Assembly (NCBI GenBank): GCA_003427395.1
Contig: BFEA01000118.1
Location: 1,159,055-1,187,493, forward strand
Length of the DNA: 28,439 nucleotides
DNA from: Chara braunii
Lineage: Eukaryota; Streptophyta; Charophyceae; Charales; Characeae
Reading direction: 5' to 3'
Part shown: positions 19,500-28,439 of the stretch, in pieces
Layout of the letters: the number at the start of each line of letters is the position of its first letter
Numbering within the stretch: the stretch's first letter is position 1
The notes under the pieces: model-generated
Seen by the model: only the letters and a program-made list of their open reading frames with translations
Databases searched by the model: none
What the model was told of the DNA's origin: nothing
Made by a program: the position numbers and the translations under genes

Positions 19500-20020
19500 T
19501 GTGTGAGTTATGTGAAAAATACTATGCTTGATTGATGGGTTTCACGTCTGGTAGAAGGTCCTAGTTGATCGATGTATGACTCGGGTTTGGGAGATTAGCG
19601 TCCGGAGCCATGAACAACGTTTGACGTACGATCATGGTGTTTTACTCAAGCATACTATGCTATAGTGAAACAAGCAATTGTCCTCGATTGACCTACCTTT
19701 GCAATTGCATATAAAAAATTTTGCATGTGGGTCAGTAGCTCGCTAGGGATACGCCCTTAAGGATGGTGACAACCCCTTAGGGAAGAAAGTTGTGCCCCGC
19801 GGGAACCTATCGTGTCGCAGAAGACCACAGAAAGTACAGTTGGCGCACCCGGCTAGAGTGACGAAGCGACGACGCAACTGCGACCATCTCTGCAGTTTGC
19901 GGGGTTATTTTGGCTCGTCCTCGAGTTGTCTCTCAATTTTTTGTTTAACTCCTGCGAGACATGGTCGAGAGGGCTCTCGTCTTTCGCAAGAAAAACGGGA
20001 GCCAATGCGCTCGACACCAC
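19500..20020 (+). mobile_element. LTR-like module, copy C (5' of gypsy pol)
   Basis: A TATA-like TATAAAAAA starts at 19710 after GCAATTGCA. The GTCAGTAGCTCGC and GGGATACGCCC blocks follow. An end-like AAAGTACA lies just before the primer-binding-site-like TGGCGCACCCGGCTAG at 19841-19856. Similarity to copies A, B and D continues to GCGCTCGACA at 20008-20017. The reverse transcriptase starts within about 120 bases after that, so gag and protease are missing. It is probably the 5' LTR of the element with the broken pol gene. Confidence 0.55.
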
Positions 20021-20092
20021 GACATTTTCCCTCCGTATTTCTCATAAAGCGGCATCTCTCCGATGCGAGGTGTTGAGCATTCTATCTAGCTC

Positions 20093-21420
20093 GTGCTTGA
20101 CTATCGTGTCCTTCATCAAACACTCTTCTTACTATCAACTCCACAGACGACGAAACTCAATCGTCAGCTTGAGGAGCTCCTTCAACTGTGTTTCATTGAA
20201 CCAAGTGACTCCCCTTGGGGTGCACCCGCCCTCTTTGCTCACAAACCGGACGAAACTTTTTGTCTCCGTATTGAGTACCGTGCCTTTAATCGTTACATGG
20301 TTAAGAACAACTATCTCATGCCTCGCATAGACGAGCAGGTTGACCGTCTGGCAACCAATCGCTTCTTCGAGAAGATCCATCTTCGTAGAGGTTACCACCA
20401 GATTCACGTTGCAGCAGAGGACCAGTCGAAGATTGTCTTTCGGTCGCGCTTCGGCCACTACAAGTTCATTGTGATGCCATTCGGCCTCACCAACGCACCC
20501 ACCACCTTCTAGACGTCGATGAACGATATCTTTAAGGACATTCTTGAATAATACGTTCTCGTATACCTAGACGATATCTTGGTCTACAGTCGTACCTTAG
20601 ACCACCTCAGACACCTACTCTATGTCCTACAACGCTTACGCTAGTATGACTTATATGCCAAGCTTAGCAAGTCTTGCTTTGCCCAGTGTAAAGTGAACAC
20701 CTTAGGACACCATGTGTCTAACCAAGGTCTCCATGGACGACATGAAGATTACTGCTATTGTGGAGTGGTCAATCCCCACATCCGACAAGCAGCTTCACAA
20801 TTTCTTAAGCCTCACTAGCTACTACAGGAATTTCATCCAGGGATACGCTAGGTATTTTTACGTCCTTACCTTCACCCTCCTCCTTAAGAACCCGCCGTGG
20901 TGTTGGACACCTCTTCTGCGAGGACGTCTTTCGCGCCCTAAAAAAAATGGTGATTTATGCACTGGTTCTTCGCCTCCTTAATTTTGATCGTTCCTTCATA
21001 GTAACCACTGATGCGTCAGATTTTGCAATAAGAGATGTACTTTCTCAGGTGTTTCCCTCTCCTCCTGATTCACCTTATCCCCATGTTCCTTACTTCCCCC
21101 CCCTCTTGCTGACATCGTTTTTCGACTGACACCTATCCTTCCACCACTTCCTTCCAATGACAGTTCTCCCATCACTTATTCCCCGACGATCGCGGAGCAT
21201 GAGACTATCGAGGCTCGTGTTGGGGATTGGCCGATCGCTTTCTACTCCCGTCAGCTAGTGCCTGCCAAGATAAACTATGCTGCAGATGAACGTGAGGTTC
21301 TCGCAATAGTTTATGTTACCTGACATTGACATGATTATCTCCACGGGGCACCCTTCACGATGCGCACAGACAACTAAGTTTTCCAGACTTTCCTCATGAA
21401 GCCCAAACTTTCCCCGCGAA
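20093..21420 (+). pseudogene. pol: Ty3/gypsy pol remnant: reverse transcriptase and RNase H
   Basis: The encoded enzyme would copy element RNA into DNA inside the retroelement particle. The first open frame (20093-20512) carries the RT fingers and palm: LEELLQLCFIEPSDSPWGAP, YRAFNRYMVKN, KIHLRRGYHQI and FVMPFGLTNAP-like IVMPFGLTNAPTTF. The catalytic YLDDILVYSR follows in the same frame at 20564-20593, after stops at 20510 and 20549; another stop is at 20642. A frame change near 20720 leads to the connection region (SYYRNFIQGYAR). Another near 20910 leads to the RNase H motif TTDASDFAI, and a third to YSRQLVPAKINYAADEREVLAIVY and PFTMRTDN. In HLRRGYHQ the usual catalytic Asp (DLR in the family) is His. 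Gag, protease and a clear integrase are absent. The gene is dead; the Ty3/gypsy assignment is secure. Confidence 0.9.
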
Positions 21421-21532
21421 AAGCACACATGCACTAGCGTCGGAGTTGTGCTGTCCCTTCCAGCTCAAACTCCATCTCTGTCATCCTCACCCCTTCGTCT
21501 TTATCCTGACAGACTGTCATTCTGGCGGGTCC

Positions 21533-21615
21533 ACCGCAGACATTAAGGCTGCGCTGGTGAAGGTGCCGACAAACTAAATTACGACAAACCGCAGACATTA
21601 AGGCTGCGCTGGTGA
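21533..21615. repeat. 55-bp tandem duplication at the end of pol
   Basis: An identical 28-base block, ACCGCAGACATTAAGGCTGC plus CGCTGGTGA with overlap at GC, lies at 21533-21560 and 21588-21615. The start-to-start distance is 55 bases. It sits where the pol similarity stops, so it may mark a rearrangement break. Confidence 0.85.
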
Positions 21616-22737
21616 TGATGCCAAAATTTTTCGGCGTCAACGATCGTAATTTTTGTAGCGTTATGGTGATAATATTGTGGTTTTTCAGGTGGTACTAAGT
21701 GGAGGGGAGGTTTTGGGTTTTGGTGCACCGTTGACGTCATTTGAGGGGTAAAGGAGATTTTTTGGTTGTGTGGCGAGCAACGAGGTCCGTCGTTTTTTTA
21801 ATACGTGCTGGTGAATCTTGTGAGGTGCAGTGGAGATGCCGACGTTAACCTCGGTGTTGGACCAGGTTCTCAAGGTTGAACGAGATGTTTTTTATTTGTG
21901 CGTACATGCGTGGGCGACAGTAGGGCCATCGACACTTATCTATCGGGACCACCTGTTACCGTAAGGATCAGCGGGAGCGCATGGGCAAAATTGACAACCC
22001 AAGGAGAGTAGTACTCGAGTACTTTTTTTTTTTTTAGAAGTGTGGTGGAAGCATGCGGGCAATGCAGTGATTGTTGAGAATTGGCGGCACCCTCAACCTC
22101 CTCCGATTTTTCTCATCTAGGTTACTACCTTGAGTTTAGGAAAAATGCAAAACAATTAAAACTACCCGCTATGGATGCATTCTATTTCTTAAGGGCGCTT
22201 TGTCGATTCGGTGGAGACGACCCAACTTCTGAGATTCAATTTTTGTGCTCGGGCGAGGAGGAGTACCCCGAACCACTTTCTAGAAGGTGGGATATGCAAC
22301 ACTTTGAGTAATGTACTTGATCAAGAATCATCTGCAAAGCAACCTATCATGAAAAAAAAAATAAACATGTGGAGACGGATGTGTGCGTGCTTAATCTTGG
22401 GTCGGTGGTAGAGTGAAGTAAATGACTTTGGCATCACATCTCATCAAGTCAAAACTGAGGAGGTTTGACTACCTTGCCGGTTCCATCGAGGTTATTGTTG
22501 AAGCAAACTCCCCGTTGGCCGTTCAATATGATTTTATTTATTTATTTATCGAGCTCGAACCGAGGTGGTCTTTTTTTTTTTCGATCTTGCGTTGTTGATT
22601 CTATCACGTGGTGCTCAGACTCTTCCAGTTATTGATTCAACTCATGTTGAAATCATATATGCTTTCCAATCGACTGATGGTCGTTTTTTTTCGGTATAGT
22701 TATATTTGATCATGATAATCTCTTCTTTGAGTTGTGC
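21616..22737. other. no confident gene; one coding-like fragment at 22081-22311
   Basis: The frame 22081-22311 opens with TTG rather than ATG. It reads LEFRKNAKQLKLPAMDAF, then RALCRFGGDDPTSEI, and looks compositionally like protein, but no family is recognised and it is short. It may be a remnant of the retroelement between pol and module D. Poly-T tracts lie at 22024-22035 and 22570-22581. The integrase expected after RNase H was not found. Confidence 0.3.
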
Positions 22738-23265
22738 ACCTAAGGGACTACGATTTAGTTAATATGCGTTTCACGCTTGGTTGAGACCGTGCTAGTCGAC
22801 TGGCGTCCGCTTCGTAATTAGGAGATCAACGCCTTGGAGAATGAATCACGTTCGGGTTTAGGTGACGTTTTGACCACACATACCTATACTGCAGCGAAAC
22901 GAACAGACGTCCTCGACTGTCCTACCTCTGCTAATGCATGTAAAAACTTTCATATTTGGGTCAATAGCTCAGTAGGGATACGCCCCTAAGGGTGGTGACA
23001 ACCCCTTAAGAAAGGTAAGTTGTGCCCTGCGAAAACCTATCATGTGGTAGGAGACCGCGGGATGTACAGTTGGCGCACCCGGCTAGATCGGCGAAGGGAC
23101 GATACAACCGCGTCCATCCTGGTGGTTAGTGAGACTATTTATGCGTTATCCCCCAATTGTTTCCGGTTTCGTTTTGTTTTTCTTTTACTCTTGCGTGACA
23201 TGGTCGGGAGGGTTATCGCCTTTCCAAGAAAAAGGGGGAGCTGTTGCGCTTGACAACGTGTCTGA
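22738..23265 (+). mobile_element. LTR-like module, copy D (3' of gypsy pol)
   Basis: It has the same block order as copy C: AAGGGACTA, CGACTGGCGTCCG, GGGATACGCCCCTAAGG, GATGTACA, then TGGCGCACCCGGCTAG at 23071-23086. The TATA-like box has become TGTAAAAA. Homology continues past the primer-binding-site-like motif to GCGCTTGACA at 23247-23256. A normal 3' LTR is not followed by a primer-binding site. Either the true LTR border lies about 190 bases further right, or this is the start of a second element copy. Confidence 0.55.
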
Positions 23266-26200
23266 CGTTTCGCCCCAGTAAGCGACGACGGAGAACTTTA
23301 ACTGACCATCTCTACTTTTGAATGCAAACTTGTTTTGCATTTGTTTGGTTTCATAAACAATTGTGTTGGATCAATGGGTGGAAACCATTTCCCATAACCA
23401 TAGCCAACTCAACTTAAGAATCATCCAATCTTAATCTCCTTTCCTAAAATTATTGGCACCCCCCTTTCCTTTTGCACTTTCTTAGACCCCCATCCATACT
23501 CTGTAAGCAAAATAGTTGGGCATAACACCTTGCGCGTCACAGCCAAACCCTATAGGTGATCTGAAGTTGGACATGCATCAGGGCAGGATGGTCGGGGTAA
23601 GAGCCTCGTCCCACACCACTAGAGAACTCTTGAGTTTCAAGTGTGCCCTAATCACAAAACCGTGATTAATTTACACTACGTCGCCTCGTCATTCCATATG
23701 CACTAGAGGCCGCCCTTGAAAAAGTAGCACTTGAAACAAAAGCACCCTCAGGCTGGCTCCTTATTGTGTGGATACCTGCTGGCGCCCATGCGATCCAGTG
23801 GGCCGACACCCGACCGAAAAGATGTGCGCCTGTGGTTCGGTGTTTGGGTCCCGAGGGTCCGGCCTAGGGCGAGAGTGAGATGTGAGCACGCGCACACATA
23901 ATTTTAAAATTTAAACTTTTGATCGGCACAGTGCGGTGTGACGCCCAACCTTACGTCCTGCGCGACTTCCCGTTTCAGAGTGGGAGGGGGCCCGGAAGCG
24001 CGTAGTAGGGGTGTGCCAAGGATTTTAAGAAAGTGGGGGTGGAGTTCCAGGACGGAACTGAGATTTCTGGTGCCAAGTTTCAAAGGGAGAAATGCAAGTC
24101 GCTTCACGTGGGGTCTGCTAGTTTCGCCGGCCACGTCGTCTGGGGCGGGTTCGTATTTGGTGTGCGGTGGAAACACAGTGGGTGTCTCTCTGTGTGAACA
24201 CCTGCCGCCGACGGGTTTCACAGATCTCGGAATCTGACATGGACGGCCTCAGCTGGAGGCTGTGCTCTCAACGCTCAACTTCGGAGCAGGTTCGTTGTAC
24301 AAATCCCGCGGATCGATAGGTGTTGTGCTGCCGACACTCAAAGCACGGCCTTCGGGGCCAGTAGGGGGCTATCGATTCCCAAGGGACAACTGTCAGATGA
24401 TGATAGGGAAGAGGGAGATAAAATGGAGGGAAGTTAGTTTCAATGGCGACAAATCCCGGGGTAAAATAGTACTGGTAGTTATGGGTGTCGGGGTAATCCG
24501 GGATTCGAGAATTATGTCCGATGGCCCTGTGAAAGTCCCAGGCACACAGCCGATCGTCCTCAGTTCAGCAAGGGTAGGCCGGAAGCCTTAAGTTCGATCG
24601 GCGAAGGAGTTGTTCATTCTCCCAGTATTCCCGTGCTCGGGGTTCCTCAAATTGGCACGATCAGTGATCCAGAATGGGAGGTCGATATCCATATTTGGCA
24701 AGAGGGACTTAACTCATACATTTGGTCGGGCAAGGGTAGATGTGTCGGGGACGGATCATGCAGACACGCGTATACATGATGGCTTCCGTTCTGGTGATCA
24801 TTCGTATACGTGCGTGCCCATCGGATCCAAATCAACTTTACAAATCAGACGGTTGTTCGACGAGCAGAAGGAAAAGGAGAGTAAATAGCATTCCCATGCA
24901 TCAGATGTCAATCATGCGTGGATCATGTATGAGTAAGATCTAACTCATACTCAGGCATATGCGCAAATCGTAACCTCTCTGTTATACGTGCATCTATCCC
25001 GAGCCGGGTTTGTTCTGGGAGACAACTTCGACAAGCTTAACGCAAGATCACACTGTCAATCAGTACCAAATATACAAAAACATAGTCATACCACAAATGC
25101 GCAGGATTACATACATTTCTCCATACATCAGCAGGGCATTCATCCCCTACTCCTCATACTCCCTCATTTCTACAATCGACAATCCTCCATGCAAGTCGTT
25201 CGAGTGATCAATCAATTTTGGAGTTGTCATACATCCTGTACTGAAAAAAGAAGAAATGGGGGAGAGAAAGATAACCCATCAATCAAACAAAGGATGGTTG
25301 AGAACCAGAAACCAAAATTATATAGAAGATACGAAGAGATAACCCTTGCTTCAACACCCCGCTCTCTCTCTCCCTCTCTCGAAGCTCCCACGATACGGGC
25401 AGTCCGTTGCCTCGCACCTATCAACAACCCGAAGTTGTCATCCCGCTTAGTCTGAGTATGCAAGCCAGGTTCGCCCGTGTGCCACAGTCCTTTGCGCCCC
25501 CACGTCAACCCCGCCTACCCAGCACCAGCTCGTCGGATTGCCCAACTCCCTACTCACCTTTCTGTCTCCGCTCGTTAGCCGATCCTCTCGATCAAGCCAA
25601 CTCCCAAGTGTAGATTAGAGAGCGAATTAGTCGCGCTTGCAGGTTTTATAGAATTTAGTACCTGCGCGAGATAACCGGGATTGCGCTGAAGTCGAAGAGG
25701 AGAGGAAGTGCCTGCAGTTGCATGGCTAGACCGCGGCGTGGGGGTTGTAGCCTCTCTCAACGCATCGGTCCAGTCATGCACTGTTCGGGCCAATGAGACA
25801 AGGAGGAAGAAGGGCGCGCAAAAAGATGTCAAGAAGGAAAGGATTACAATTACATCTGCGCTGGCCAAGAAGGAGTTGGAAGAGATTACAATTGCGATTA
25901 GAATTTCGGAGCGGCGGGACAGAGCGCAGGATAGGACGCAGCAATGCGCGCACAAGTAAGGAGCCTTGTGCAGTTACAGCCAAAAAAAAGTACAAAAAAA
26001 AAAAAAAAGAAAAAAAAAAAGTACGACATTCTTAAATTCCTAGCCTAATAAAAAAAAAATCCTAATGGCAAGAAGAAATTCCAAGATCCCGTGTGGGTTC
26101 GAAATTCAAGTAGATTCTTTGTGCGACAATCATGCCAAAAATTCCCCGCCCAGTTCCGTCATCAGTAAAAACAAAAAAAAAGAAAGAGAGAAGTTGCATC

Positions 26201-26638
26201 AGCCGTTATTCTCCGCGCTCGTTCTGGTGCGTTCCCACCAACCGCCCTGGTCCCCACTTTTTCTGAAAAAAAACGGGGGCATTGATGTAATTGGACCCGG
26301 CCCCTTCTTTTCCACCCTCCTCCCCAGCTCCAACCCTTTAGTACTATGGCACAGAAGATGGCGCCCATACAGAACAGAGATCGTCACAGCGGCGCCCCAC
26401 GGCATCAATATTTGGCACAGCGTCCAAAGTGGACATCGGTCTGTGTGTACTCCAACGCCTGCAGGTGTGCTGGACGGTGCAGTTTTGCGTCGCCGCAAGC
26501 TGTTTGCTGTGGCTTTGGCTTGCGGATACTGCCATCTACATTGGTCCGTGTGCACTTCGACGTGTGTGTGTGCTTCTTCATGGAGGACGTGGAGTTTGCC
26601 GCCATCTCTGTGGTCCAGAAGGGCTCGGCACCGCACAT
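23266..26638. other. no recognisable gene
   Basis: Several frames of 90-251 codons occur (for example 24262-24591, 24988-25455 and 26065-26820). None shows a domain motif, a plausible start context or even composition, and opposite-strand frames overlap them equally well. A-rich tracts lie near 25981-26020 and 26051-26060. No element family was recognised. Confidence 0.35.
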
Positions 26639-26699
26639 GTAGTCCAACGGGCCGCTGCAATGATCACCCCGTGCGTGTACTCCAACGGGCCACTGCAAT
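26639..26699. repeat. 38-bp tandem duplication
   Basis: GTAGTCCAACGGGCCGCTGC at 26639-26658 recurs as GTACTCCAACGGGCCACTGC at 26677-26696. A third partial GTACTCCAACG occurs near 26446. It is a small diverged tandem repeat. Confidence 0.65.
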
Positions 26700-26860
26700 C
26701 CACAGCTACCGCAATCCGCAGTTCCACATATGGCACCCGGTACTGCCACAGGTAGCCATTGCTGGCTGGACTGTGAGAGGGACCCGCCATGAATCAGGAA
26801 CACGCAGCATTAAAAAATAAGGGGTTAACCCTTTCCGCGGTTGAAACCCAAGGGCCACTC

Positions 26861-27035
26861 TTGAACTCAAGGCACCCCGGGGAGGTGACTTGAACTCAAG
26901 TGCGATTTTGGCTGGGCTGCACTTGAGTGTCAAGAGCGGGCACTTGGGATGCAAAATGTGAAAACAAAAAAAAGCCAATTCTCTAGGGGGGGGGGGGNGG
27001 AACGACGATTTTTCTCGTCGCTCATGAACTCAAGT
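26861..27035. repeat. TTGAACTCAAG inverted-repeat cluster
   Basis: CTTGAACTCAAGTGC (26889-26903) is inverted as GCACTTGAGTGTCAAG (26919-26934) with one extra base. Two more related words occur: TTGAACTCAAG near 26861 and TGAACTCAAGTGG near 27025. A 12-G run with an N at 26998 lies between them. It could be a small MITE-like remnant; no target duplication is seen. Confidence 0.45.
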
Positions 27036-27720
27036 GGTGTGGAACGAGGCCCTAAGTCAGTGGTACTAGAGCTATACTCAGCCAAATTATGGACGGTAGT
27101 ATTATTCAAGCCAGGAACTATGACTGTCCAACTCAAGTTGTACTGAAGAGACACAGCCGAGTGTTACAGAGGCAAGAGGTAAAAAAACTGTGGGATCAGT
27201 TTTGCCTCCTCCCATCTCAGAAGGATATTGATGCTTTTCATCATGTGCTTCCCAGAATTTCTGTCTCAAAACTTCTCCCCCTCCCCCCCCGCCTCCCCCA
27301 CTCCCTTGAGCAAGTAGTTTGGCTGGCCCTCATATATCAGTTGAATTCTGTCTTTGTTTAAAATGATCCCAACTTGAAGCAGGCCTTTTACAGACCCCAT
27401 CCAAAGTAGCGGATGAAAGCAGTACCCTTGCTCTGTGAACAGTGACTAATTATGACGTCACAAACCAACGAAAAAAGTAAAAACGGAACAAAAGGCATCT
27501 CACCGAACTTTCAGAACTAGCCATCTTCTACGGGGGTCCTAATAGTGGGGGATACTCCTATCACCTCCACTAATAGGCCTCATTTGGATGTTAAGAAATA
27601 AAAAAAAAAAAGAAACTGCTGCAGTAGCCCAATTTTCAATTATGTAAAAGAGTCACAGACCATGTCCCACGACGCTGTTCCCCGTCTCTGTTTTTTCTCC
27701 CCTTGAACATCTGTTTCGGT
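27036..27720. other. no recognisable gene
   Basis: A perfect TGACGTCA palindrome lies at 27453-27460, a possible bZIP site, but it is isolated. The sequence GGCCTCATTTGGATG near 27575 resembles the ends of some plant MITEs; no partner end was found. Confidence 0.35.
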
Positions 27721-28000
27721 CTTCCACTGCGGGGATGTTATGAGCATTCTCCTTAATAAAGAATTGGTTGGTGTACTTCGTAGACCTGTTGGCCTTTGTT
27801 TTAGTCTAGCGGTGATGGTTACTTAGTTGTTTTTCGTGTGCTTGTGGTGTGTGTTGTAGACCTGCGGTGGTCCTCGGGGTGATCTTGCCCGCCCATCGGA
27901 ACCTCATACTTCTTTGTGAGGGACGCCAGGCCCGGTCCTGCCTTCTATAATCTAATACATTTCTTTTAAAAAACTAAAATTTAAAGAAGATATATGCATT
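27721..28000 (+). mobile_element. possible LINE-like 3' tail
   Basis: An AATAAA lies at 27755-27760. A GC-rich stretch then ends in CTTCTATAATCTAATACATT, followed by TCTTTTAAAAAA. The change from a GC-rich 3' UTR-like part to a short A-rich tail is typical of non-LTR retrotransposon ends. No reverse transcriptase or endonuclease of a LINE is present upstream, so the call is tentative. Confidence 0.25.
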
Positions 28001-28402
28001 CTCCTTTAGTGGAATACGGGTGGGATGGCTCCTTTCTTATTGGTGGGGGAGCAACACCTGCTGGAAAATGGGTCCAGTGTCCCTAACATGGTTCTCGAAA
28101 TCGAACAGCAGCTGGAGACTAGGCCCAGTTTCCTGACAATATTCCAGCTTTACTTTTCTGGGATCGGCATCGATTATCCTCCATTAGAGGGGTTGCCTGC
28201 CCTTTCATCATCTTCTTGTTCTCCTTGCTTGCTCAGTATGGACTGGTGGTGCTTTTCCCTTCAGATTGACCCAAGTTACTTCCCCTCCCCTCCCCTCCAG
28301 ACAGACCCTGGTGCAGTCTAATCCTTGTGCTAGTGCGATTGTTCTTTATTTTGGAAATATCTGTGATGCTGGCTCCTGTGGGTTTTGAACTTGACATGGA
28401 TG

Positions 28403-28404
<2 letters not shown>

Positions 28405-28439
<35 letters not shown>
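28405..28439. repeat. terminal poly-T tract
   Basis: At least 35 T run to the window end. Homopolymers of this length often end contigs, so the window edge may be an assembly edge. Confidence 0.9.

Noticed and set aside
24262-24591. 109-codon frame and a split B-box-like GGTTCG/AAATCC near 24290
   Set aside because: The frame matches no known pattern, and the B-box words are separated by six extra bases with no A box.
24988-25455. 155-codon plus-strand frame
   Set aside because: There is no motif and no splice or start context, and an opposite-strand frame covers its end equally well.
26065-26820. 251-codon open frame
   Set aside because: Equally long frames overlap it on the other strand, composition is Cys/Arg/Ser-rich without any motif, and it runs through small tandem duplications. 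It is probably chance.

Overview
The window looks like nuclear DNA from a repeat-rich eukaryote, most likely a plant or streptophyte green alga. The reasons are a decayed Ty3/gypsy pol gene, several tRNA-derived SINE-like heads, many microsatellites and homopolymers, GT-AG-like splice sites and a dense CACGTG (G-box) cluster. No rRNA, canonical tRNA, bacterial operon or CRISPR array is visible. The lineage is an inference; no gene here is intact enough to fix it. I found no complete, confidently identified protein-coding gene.

Layout. 1-1.4 kb: a SINE-like head, a dispersed repeat and a direct-repeat pair. 1.5-4.1 kb: a large decayed element on the minus strand (LTR-like module A plus an AT-rich body with a degenerate ~125-bp tandem repeat). 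4.7-5.3 kb: a SINE whose head is a tandem run of five tRNA-like units. 5.6-10.1 kb: a composite element bounded by inverted repeats of about 170-240 bp. Inside are a 12-copy 66-bp tandem array, the same body as at 2.4-4 kb but in the opposite orientation, LTR-like module B and a second ~60-69-bp array. 10.1-12.7 kb: mostly unannotatable sequence with a diverged duplication. 12.70-12.89 kb: a minus-strand SINE cut short at 12893 by a 38-bp sequence identical to the Nextera mate-pair junction adapter, so a sequencing artefact lies inside the assembly and the two flanks may not be neighbours. 13.2-13.75 kb: a GC-rich, promoter-like block with six CACGTG boxes. 14-15 kb: short tandem repeats, (CT)34-N-A32 and a minus-strand SINE-like copy. 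16.6-17.16 kb: ATCCGG-rich arms around a poly-T/N gap. 17.16-18.61 kb: an unidentified, intron-split or decayed coding locus with a faint BRCT-like segment. 19.5-23.3 kb: LTR-like module C, a broken gypsy reverse transcriptase/RNase H, and LTR-like module D. 23.3-28.4 kb: no gene, short repeats, a possible LINE 3' tail and a terminal poly-T.

The parts do not form a pathway. The window is a nest of old mobile elements. The most useful points are the adapter scar, the four-copy LTR-like module whose homology runs past its own primer-binding-site-like motif, the G-box cluster with no obvious gene attached, and the coding-like stretch at 17.2-18.6 kb.
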